Shown here: one piece after another, positions 56,600-64,000 of the stretch
Layout: each line of letters opens with the position of its first letter
Numbering within the stretch: the stretch's first letter is position 1
From: Liopterus haemorrhoidalis
Taxonomy: Eukaryota > Arthropoda > Insecta > Coleoptera > Dytiscidae
Length of the DNA: 64,000 bases
Direction of reading: 5' to 3'
NCBI GenBank assembly: GCA_963971575.1
Contig: OZ020611.1
Span: 208,176,743 to 208,240,742 of the forward strand
Position numbers and translations under genes: made by a program
Notes under the pieces: model-generated
Told to the model about the DNA's origin: nothing
Database searches by the model: none
What the model saw: the letters and a program-made list of their open reading frames with translations, nothing else

Positions 56600-56816
56600 T
56601 ATAAGATTTTAAAAGATACCGTAAGTTGCCAATCAAGACTAGCAACTAACAATATAATAATTAACAAACAATTTTGTTTCCGACAATACACTCAACGGTT
56701 AATTTTATTTAGTTCTTTAATACGATTTTTTCCAAAAAAAGTACTTAAAAATCAGTGTCTCGCAACTTTTAATCCTAAGGGGTTAAACTAAAAATCTGAA
56801 AAAAATCTAAGCAGTG
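56600..56816. other. Short spacer
   Basis: May continue the interrupted LINE upstream, but no conserved motif is visible. Confidence 0.4.
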
Positions 56817-56818
56817 TA

Positions 56819-57623
56819 AAGGGTGATCCAATTTGGACTCTAGGATTTGTTTATTGAATAAAACACAACATATTGGCAAAATCCGAATTTTATTGTTATT
56901 AGCGTAAAGTACAGACTTGGCAAAAGTACAATAAAGTACAATAAATGCGGTTCGATTTCAGCAATTGCACGTCTGATGTTCTCTTTTAGTTCTGGAATCG
57001 TAGCAGGCTTGTTGACATAGACCCTTTCCTCCAAATAGCCCCAGAGAAAAAAGTCTAATGGGGTTAGATCGCAAGACCTCGCTGGCCAATTGATGTCACC
57101 CCTCGGAGAGACAACATGACCAGGAAATTTGGTTTGAAGTAAAGTGAGTGTTTCACGTGCTGTGTGACATGTGGCTCCATCCTGTTGAAACCACATGTCA
57201 TTTAAGTTCAAATAATGCCGGTCTTTTTTTAAAATTTGGTGAGTAGTGCCATATGAAAGATTCAATTCTATCACGTATACGAGCAATATTTTCACTTGAA
57301 CGACCTCTGCGTTGATAGCGAACTCTTGGTGTATCAATAAGCATACCACTTGCATAAAATTTTTGCAGTAGTTCACGAATTGCACGCTCACTTGGAACAT
57401 TATTCCGTCAAAAAAGTGGTCGAAGTTTTCTTCGCGTAATCATAACTGAACGCCTGTTTTCATAATAAACTTGTACGATATTTATGCGTTGCTGCACAGT
57501 ATACGGCGCCATGATGAATTTGCAATATGTTTAGGTACCAACTGTAAAAATGCAAACTTCCAACATTCACTGAACGAAAAAGGCGCGCAATTCAAATCCC
57601 GGAGTCCAATTTGGATCACCCTT
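56819..57623 (-). mobile_element. Internally deleted DD41D-type element, second family
   Basis: 805 bp with 22-bp inverted ends beginning AAGGGTGATCCAATTTGGAC (one mismatch), TA on both sides (56817-56818, 57624-57625). Its ends differ from those of the 1.32-kb DD41D family, so it is a separate lineage. Confidence 0.85.
56940..57512 (-). pseudogene. DD41D-type transposase with missing middle
   Basis: Start at ATG 57512: MAPYTVQQRINIVQVYYENR, RSVMITRRKLRPLF, a TGA, then RNNVPSERAIRELLQKF, DTPRVRYQRRGRSSENIARI (end of the N-terminal helix-turn-helix part). It jumps to NDMWFQQDGATCHTARETL with the second Asp and SCDLTPLDFFLWGYLEERVY with the third; 41 residues separate them. The first catalytic Asp and the linker are gone. 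After KENIRRAIAEIEPHLL the C-terminus is replaced by unrelated sequence. The usual SPDL is SCDL here. Confidence 0.8.
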
Positions 57624-57629
57624 TATATT

Positions 57630-58970
57630 GCTACGAGAGGAATTTTTTATTTGATTTCATTTTAGGAAAATATTACAGTTTTTGTGATATTGAAAAAAAT
57701 ATATATTTAAAATTTTATTGTGGGGATCTTAAATGGAAGCTCTTTAAGTGCAGATTAAGGAAAGGTAATTGATTTTTGAAATACATTTCATTTTGACTAA
57801 ATATTGCCAAGTATTAAGATTTTCGTTTAATATCTTAGCTAAAATTTAAAAAAAATATATTTGTATATACATGGATATATTTTGTTATGGGTAGAGAAGA
57901 GGTACGTAAATTTATTTTGCAAATATCGACTAGGAAAATAAATAAATAACTGGCCGGTTGCTGGGATTCCATTTCTAGTAGAGAATCTGATAGATTTTCA
58001 TATAGTCGCCATATAAACAATGTCTTTATATGCGTTATGCTCTTGCGTGATAAATGATCGCCCGCAGTGTTACCAAGTCTGGATTTAAATGATATTTTTG
58101 CAATTATACAAAAAAATGTGTTAAAATATATATTATGGTATTATTAGAGATATATGATACATAGTAGAAAAAAATCTAACTGCAACCTTCTTGTCATTGA
58201 TTTAAATGATTTAAAACCAGCACTAGTAATTGTGTTATGTAGTGGCAGGCATTCATCGTTTGTTTTTCTAATAATCATCATTCACTGACTAAATACCTAT
58301 CTCTAGATAGGTATATCTCTAGGTTATCTCTAGATATTACTATTCAAATAGACCTTCCTAAGTCATCAGAGAAAATAAATGCATCCTATCTCATAACGTA
58401 TTAAGGGCATCTAAAAACTCTCCAAAAACATTCATAAACTGAGAGTAATTCAAAGAAACAGTAAAGTTTCTTATTGCTCTAAACTTTGGAATATCTTCGA
58501 ACAGATCTCCAGAGCTCCAAAAAGAAAAAGTGCAGAAACTTCACAATGGTTCATTGGCTAGCATTAGATAAAATACATTTTATTGCCACTCTTACCAGTT
58601 TTCCAACGTACAAACCACTATGTTTTTATACATACATAATATTTTAAGTTTAATTACTCACCGAGAATATACGTTTTAGAAATGACTGGATCAATACCAT
58701 AATACGATGTTGCTAAAATTATCTACTGAATATGAATATTTAATAAGCATATCAAGTAGACAGGGCACATTGAATTATGGAGTTATTAGTATCCTGGGAC
58801 TCTTAAAGCGTTCATTGACATAATTTTATTAAAGTTATTAAACATCCACTAAAAAGCCGAAGGAGACGAGAAATATTAATGACTTTGTCCCAAGGCATTG
58901 ATTAAAATTAAAAGGTTTTATTATATGGTTTGGCGTCCATATTAATATACAATACGATCCCACTTTTCAG
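57630..58970. other. AT-rich spacer
   Basis: No gene recognised over 1.3 kb. A short family-C-like phrase in reverse (TTAAATGGAAGCTCTTTAA, 57729-57747) and a small palindrome TACCTATC...GATAGGTA near 58290 are present. Confidence 0.5.
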
Positions 58971-58974
58971 CGTT

Positions 58975-59245
58975 CTGTTAATACAATGATATTATTATAT
59001 CCGTGTACATTATGTTCTACGCCATTCTGCTCTTTCGTTGCTTTTAGGCTTATCTTTAAAGTCTTTGCAAAGAATTTCATTTGGATTTAAATCCGGTGAT
59101 TGTGAAAACCAAAGTAAATCTAATATATTATTTTCGAGAGAGAAATGTTTAACAAGTTTTGATGATATAGCATTTTTTGGGTCGTTGTCATGTGGAATCT
59201 GCCACTCTGATGGTATACTGATTTGTGTTTATAGAAGCATAATAT
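58975..59245 (-). pseudogene. Tc1-like transposase C-terminal half
   Basis: Minus strand: EWQIPHDNDPKNAIS (second catalytic Asp), KLVKHFSLENNILDLL, WFSQSPDLNPNEILCKDFKD with the catalytic Glu, then ERAEWRR and a stop. The spacing from the Asp of HDND to the Glu is 36 residues. The frame continues upstream on the far side of the solo LTR (59769-59835: KEKVPKPYTNMLKNI), so the LTR landed inside this already old transposase. A stop codon lies just after the junction. Confidence 0.7.
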
Positions 59246-59768
59246 TGTCACGTGGGTGGTTTGATTGAGACACAACTCCTGGTTTCAACATAACAAATTT
59301 ATTAAATATGTATATCACATTTACAAAATAATGTTTGAATTGGTCCATGGAGTTGGGGAAGTCTTCGGTCCACCCCGTGTTGGCCAGGATCGGCTTGGAC
59401 CTACCTCCGAGGCGGGAGCTACCCATCCGGGAGTCGAGAAGCCTGGAGACGTCTTCTTCCACTCACATGGTCACTACTTGCTTGGCTTCACCCTCGTTAC
59501 AAGAATCTGGCGTCAGTGTCGTGGTCGTCACCTTCTGGACTAATACGTGCAGCGGAGTTGGCTATGTTTCACTAACTCCATATTTTATGACTGCCGGTCT
59601 TTATGTACCAAAAATTAACCCAGTTCCAATATTCATTCGTCATGACAAATATTTCCTCATTATGAAAATGCGATGTCTGCATTTTCGTAATCAGGCCACA
59701 TTAATCAGACAGCTGACCATCACAATGTCTAGATGTCGTAATCCTGACCTAGGATTACCTATGTGACA
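59246..59768 (-). mobile_element. Solo LTR
   Basis: 523 bp with ends TGTCAC...GTGACA and a 4-bp target duplication ATAT (59242-59245, 59769-59772). On the minus strand TTAATAAATTTGTTATG near the end is a poly(A) signal, which gives the orientation. It is GC-richer than its surroundings. Four-base duplications point to a Gypsy-type element, by inference. Open frames across it (59265-59543, 59335-59766) are incidental. Confidence 0.7.
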
Positions 59769-59835
59769 ATATTTTTCAGCATGTTCGTATATGGCTTAGG
59801 CACTTTTTCTTTAATCAAATAGTTTGGACTTAGGC
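59769..59835 (-). pseudogene. Tc1-like transposase, continuation beyond solo LTR
   Basis: Reads KEKVPKPYTNMLKNI on the minus strand, fitting the 'Y..ML' segment that precedes the Asp block in Tc1 proteins. It ends near a hAT-like CAGTGGCGGCTGCTCA at 59836. Confidence 0.5.
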
Positions 59836-59906
59836 AGTGGCGGCTGCTCATGAAGAGCCAAGGATTCAAGGTCTTACCATTGCAAAATTATGGCAACACT
59901 ACCATA

Positions 59907-60213
59907 TTGATGGTATAATTCTAATACCTCGTAATCCAAAAAAACTTTTCGGGAGAACAAAAAAACGTTCCTAATGATTGAAAAACTGATAAATTTGTTT
60001 GAATTATTGGTAATTTCTTTTATTATATTCAAACTGACAAATGTATTTCTTTTATTCTGTAATTTAACGTCTTTATGTTAGTAAAAGAGGGGTTACGAGG
60101 TACCAGTACCAGTAACAACAACTGTACCAGTTTTTGGATACGAAGTATTTTACGGGGTATAGCACTAAAGTCAATCCCCTGCGGCTTACGAGGTATTAGA
60201 ATTACACCATCGA
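59907..60213. mobile_element. 307-bp MITE
   Basis: Inverted ends TTGATGGTATAATTCTAATA and, inverted, TCGATGGTGTAATTCTAATA; the match continues through CCTCGTAA. TA flanks at 59905-59906 and 60214-60215. No coding sequence. Confidence 0.7.
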
Positions 60214-60312
60214 TATATTAATCATTCAAAAGTTTTTATTAGATCGTTAAAGATGAAATTTGTAGAAAAAACGGCAAAGTTGGTTGATAACTTACAAATA
60301 TAAGGAATTATT

Positions 60313-60856
60313 TTATTCATCAAAGTATGCACCCATATTGTCTATACACTTTTGCCATTTCAGTGGCAGGTTGTTCAGGCCGGTGGTATAAAACCTTGGT
60401 GGACAAGAATCAGTAAATTCCTGGAAGGCCAGTTTTACAGCATTGCAGTGGGGGCTAGGTCTGGTGAGTATGGAGGATGATGAAGAAGGTCCAACTCCAA
60501 TTCCTGTAGTTTTGCCACAGTCATTTGTGCAGTGTGTGGTCTAGCGTTATCATGCAATAAGATAGGAGTCGATCTGTTGACCAATCTAGGCTGTTTTTCT
60601 TTAAGTTTTTGCATCATTTCGACCAAATGGTTGCAGTATATTTCTGCTGTGATCGATGAATCAGATTTTTTTTTTTGTTTTTTGTTTTTAAGTTACCTGA
60701 GCGAAATTTGGCGAACCAATTTGATATTGTCTGCTGCGTAGTAACACTAGAGCCAAATACGCCATTAATATTTCGCGCGGTCTGCGATGCCGTAGTTCCA
60801 CGTAAGAACTCATACTTCATAACCGTGCGAATTTCCGACCGTTCCATTTTCAACAA
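60313..60856 (-). pseudogene. Internally deleted mariner transposase (irritans-like)
   Basis: Minus strand from 60856: MLKMERSEIRTVMKYEFLRG, TASQTARNINGVFG, TISNWFAKFRSGN (first helix-turn-helix), then a jump past the first catalytic Asp. A second frame gives LVEMMQKLKEKQPRLVNRST, PILLHDNARPHTAQ (second Asp) and PPYSPDLAPT. The third Asp (expected in T-DYHFF) falls in a second deletion. After a frameshift the C-terminus follows: LAFQEF, PPRFYTTGLNNLPLKWQKCI, DNMGAYFDE and a stop at 60313-60315. Two deletions remove two of three catalytic residues. Confidence 0.85.
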
Positions 60857-60859
60857 AAT

Positions 60860-62030
60860 TAATTTAGAAAAAAAAGTTTTTGGTATTTTTTAGGGCATAC
60901 AATGATTTCTGAACAGGCAAAATGTGTATCTTTCCAAAAAAAAAAAAAAACAGAACTGTAAAATATTATGCCAATGTCAATAATACGCTGTTAAAGTTGG
61001 CAATATTATTAACTACAAATTTCATCCTTGACGACCTGATATTTTCTTTAAAAATAAAATAAATACAAATAAAAATATATACGCGTTTCAGTAGGGAACG
61101 CTGCCATTGCCTTGCATTTGATACGACGAAGCACGATTTGTATTTATTTAGGCAGGCGAGCCAAATCAAAACTGGCTCTGATTTCAGACAATTTGTAGGC
61201 TTCCGCGGAGAGTTGGGGAAGAGCGGTTGGTCAGACCATGCGCTAGAATTACATTACAGCGGAGCCAGCTATATTTTGGCTCGTTAGTTTGAGTTACGCT
61301 TGCATATAGAAATTGACGCGTATTAAAGTGTGTTTTTTTACTGTGTCCTGTCATGTGTGTGTTAAATAGCAAAACGGAGTTTTTGATGCCACTGGTTAAG
61401 TACGAAAGACACTATAAATCTTTAGTAATCTCAGAAAAACCCCGAGGTAGGATAACCTACGGTACACGTTTGTATGTATAAGTACGTTTGTCGTAGTTAT
61501 ACCTGAACAATAAACAAAATTGATTGACAAACTTCATTTGTATTTCTCTTACTATTTTGCCAATGTGAGTGAAAAAGAATCACATCAGTACGTTAATTAC
61601 ACAGGTCAACAAGGTTTTACTAACATGTATGAAAACAATGATTTTTAGTTAACTTCAATACCTTGATTCTAAATCTGAACTAAAAAATTTTCTATGCGGT
61701 CACAATTTTTATTTATGCATGAAACAAATTTGTACGTAATTATTTGAATTTTGGCGTTCGTGACTGCAAACAGAGGGCATAGTTATAAAGGGTAAGGTAG
61801 GGGGGTATTTTGTTATTGTTTTCGTTTTACTTGTGACTTTGTGTATTTCAATCGCAGTTTGTACGTAACTGAAGTTCGAAAAGTAATGTATAACTGTTTA
61901 GTATTATATAATCACAATGAAGGGACACCATCGTTGCTGCATACATTTTTCAGACAATATTTCTTATGTGTGTGGTCAATTAAAACAAAAACACAACGTA
62001 GAATCATAACAAATGTGGTATAACAAGTTT
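60860..62030. other. AT-rich spacer with an imperfect inverted repeat
   Basis: CGAGCCAAATCAAAACTGGC (61148-61167) faces GCCAGCTATATTTTGGCTCG (about 61264-61283); the arms match at both ends but not in the middle. No gene recognised. A short open frame at 61841-62023 leads up to the next entry without clear coding features. Confidence 0.45.
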
Positions 62031-62035
62031 ATTAT

Positions 62036-62452
62036 AATTATTTTGGCTGTCATGTTGGAGACCAAGATAAAACCTGTACGCCACATTTATTCTGTATATT
62101 GTGCTATGTACATTTAGTTCAGTGGTTGAAGGGAAAGAAAAATTCTATGCTATTTAGCATACCAATGATATGACGTGAACCTACAAATCACTCTACAGAC
62201 TGTTACTTTTGTATGACAAAAATTTCTGGATTCTCAAGAAAAAACAAAAATAAAATTGAATATCTTGACATTCCTTCTGTTATGAAACCAGTGTTATATT
62301 CCAGTTCCTAAACCACCTTCTGATTATGAACGGTTTCTAAATTTATTTTATGGAATTGTAGAATAGTACATAGTAGGTCCATCGACTTATTCCGATCCGG
62401 ATTACGACTTTCGAAGCAGTGCCGAACTACATCTCATCATGTGGGGACTCTG
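62036..62452 (+). pseudogene. Broken copy of a Cys-rich multi-copy insect protein
   Basis: One frame reads CHVGDQDKTCTPHLFCILCY, LVQWLKGKKNSMLFSIPMI, a TGA where Trp is expected, REPTNHSTDCYFCMTKISGF, SRKNKNKIEYLDIPSVMK, PVLYSSS, then past stops PKPPSDYERFLNLFYGIVE and FRSSAELHLIMWGL. I recall this order (GDQDK...C..C, WLKGK....F..P..WREP..H..DCYFC, K.K..I.YP..PS) from many uncharacterised insect proteins present in high copy. The cysteine pairs look metal-binding. Function unknown; the copy number suggests a mobile-element origin. It has at least three in-frame stops and no clear start. Confidence 0.5.
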
Positions 62453-62955
62453 ATATATATATATAAATATGAAATGTCACGGTTGGCTGATTTATTTATT
62501 TCATTTGTACTTACTCTGTACATCCCTCACATTATGGGTTCCAAGACTTGCGAGCGGATCAAGTCTGGACCCCCCCTATTATCCGCTAGCTGGTTGCTAT
62601 GATTCTTGGAAGGATTAAGGGTTGTTCAATTAAACTCAACATTTTAGCTAATCTACTTTAATTATGATACGGTTTAAATATTTACATTAATTACCCTAGA
62701 CTTACAATTACGTCGATACAGATAAATCCAAATGAGACATTCACAAACACTAAACACTGGACTCTTTAGCACTAATCACTAATTTGTCCACTGGACACCA
62801 CAGTCCTGACTGACATCCTCTAAAACCATTTATCTCTCACATGTCTTTAGATGGGCACTACACTAATGTTCATACGGAATTACTTGTTACATTTTACTAG
62901 TCCAACTGAACACTCTAAATGACTCTAACCCATGATGAACAAAATCTCACTCTAA
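62453..62955. other. AT-rich spacer
   Basis: Nothing recognised apart from a short (TA)n near 62455. Confidence 0.4.
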
Positions 62956-62959
62956 TTAA

Positions 62960-63085
62960 AAACACGACTTAACTTCACGACGGTTTAAAATGAACTCTCT
63001 AACATGACTTAACCACTACGATGGTTTAAGCTGAACTACAAAACATGACTTAACATTATGAAGGTTTACAATCAAATACTTAAAA
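62960..63085. repeat. Minisatellite of about 41-bp units
   Basis: Three imperfect units, each starting AACAYGACTTAAC and containing ACGRHGGTTTAARMTGAACT or a close variant. Confidence 0.65.
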
Positions 63086-63089
63086 CGCG

Positions 63090-64000
63090 ACCACCCAGGA
63101 AATGCTTACATCGCCCAACTGTTAAATGTCATTTAACACCTCTTGATTACCTGTCTTGTACTATCTTAAAATTCATAATTTATTGGTGATAACTCAGATA
63201 AATATACCATTAGAAAATAGCCGAATCATAATATTTATATCTCAGACAAAAATTAATTATTATTTATGTGCTTATGGTTGACGTATATTTTTTTTTAACA
63301 CAATAATTTACGATTCACTTTTCATGTTACATTGACAAAAGTGTCAAGTTGCAATAATAAACAATCTCCCGTTATCTTAAATGCCCTTTCTAAGCAATAG
63401 ATTATTTTTGTATCGTTTAACAGATTAAATATTTTACTCTAATTGAATGATTATAATGAATTTATTTATGAAATAATACCAAAATTACCTCCCTTACAAT
63501 CATAACTCAAACTGAACTAAACATTTAGTGACGATCAAGGTGAAATGTTTCATCAGGATATAAGTACAACTGAATGTCGTTACCAGGGAAGGTGGGATTC
63601 AACCATGATGGGAGACTAGTACTGGTTTTTGCAGAGGAAAGATAATACCGTTTATAGAAGAAAAAAATAACTTTTTTATCTTAATTTTATTTCCATGATT
63701 TATATTTTGTCAAAGTTGATCAGTAATGTTTTTTTACACAATAAAAATTTATTTTCATTAATACCGTTGTATATACATATTTTACCAAATTTCAGCACTC
63801 AACGTCCTACCGGTTGGCCACAGTTTCTAGCGTAGAGAGAGACACAAGAATAACGACCATGACTGGTTATATTTACGAACTCTAAAAACTTTATTAAACG
63901 AGCCGAATTAAATTGTATATTAATATTTTTACTTTAATCATAGTAATGTAAATTACCAGAAATGTTCTCATTATTATTTCCAATCTTAATAACAAATTTT
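63090..64000. other. AT-rich spacer to window end
   Basis: No gene. CCAAATTTCAGCACTCAACG and CCGGTTGGCCACAGTTT at about 63787-63828 recall the CCAAATTTCAACTCTC...CCGTTTGGCTACA phrase of family B, so a distant relative may be present. Confidence 0.4.

Noticed and set aside
59265..59766. Two long open frames with ordinary-looking amino-acid content
   Set aside because: They lie wholly or largely within a solo LTR, which is GC-richer and so has fewer stops by chance.
59836..59860. hAT terminus CAGTGGCGGCTGCTCA
   Set aside because: Only one end of this type was found, and no 8-bp duplication could be tested.

Overview
This window is AT-rich eukaryotic DNA, almost certainly from an insect. The evidence is the mix of relics: mariner, Tc1-like, DD41D, hAT, pogo-like and piggyBac-like DNA transposons, several non-LTR retrotransposon clades, a tRNA-derived SINE, and repeats carrying (GTCY)n microsatellites like those of insect Helentron/DINE elements. 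I cannot name the species. I found no intact host gene, rRNA gene, convincing functional tRNA gene or CRISPR array. Nearly every coding-like stretch is a broken transposon protein.

Left part (1-33.7 kb) is a nested transposon landscape. In order: a LINE 3' end (2-193); GTCY/CGTG-microsatellite repeats of family A (584-1260, 11806-13035) and family B (2137-3138); a Tc1 relic (3342-3940); an internally deleted mariner (4475-5186); a Tc1/mariner-superfamily relic (5871-6345) cut by a TTAA-flanked piggyBac-like MITE (6347-6730); hAT elements with 8-bp duplications at 6797-8446, 9738-10842 (with a LINE inside) and 18591-20952 (with a nearly intact DD41D element inside); a mariner relic (11060-11800); two copies of one SINE with perfect target-site duplications (13970-14082, 21566-21719); a Tc1-derived MITE (14748-15250); a 1.8-kb TIR element (22240-24021); LINE pieces (16805-17480, 24150-24715, 26480-26665, 27243-28312, 28317-28735); a pogo/Tigger deletion derivative (28794-29378); and a three-layer nest of family-B-like repeat, mariner and I-type LINE (30436-33056).

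Centre (33.78-49.74 kb) is a giant array built from an 11/12-bp near-palindromic unit around TTGATCAA. A 1.3-kb chimeric cassette (a 1,031-bp hAT-like element abutting a LINE reverse-transcriptase fragment) is embedded in it and has been amplified with it: two direct copies 2,498 bp apart, two inverted copies also 2,498 bp apart, and one further truncated copy. Positions 34384-43056 form a mirror-image palindrome with 4.3-kb arms and a 39-bp spacer, with private variants conserved in mirror position. The leftmost cassette alone is flanked by unique DNA and looks like the founder.

Right part (49.74-64 kb) returns to scattered relics: a hAT end, a tandem of families C and B (50859-52222), a hairpin-bearing MITE (53837-54410), a second DD41D element (55271-56597) inserted in a LINE fragment, an internally deleted DD41D MITE (56819-57623), a Tc1 relic split by a solo LTR (58975-59835), a small MITE (59907-60213), an internally deleted mariner (60313-60856) and a broken copy of a cysteine-rich insect repeat-associated protein (62036-62452).

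These parts do not form a pathway. The window reads as a transposon graveyard plus one unusual, recently rearranged satellite. All comparisons were made by eye.
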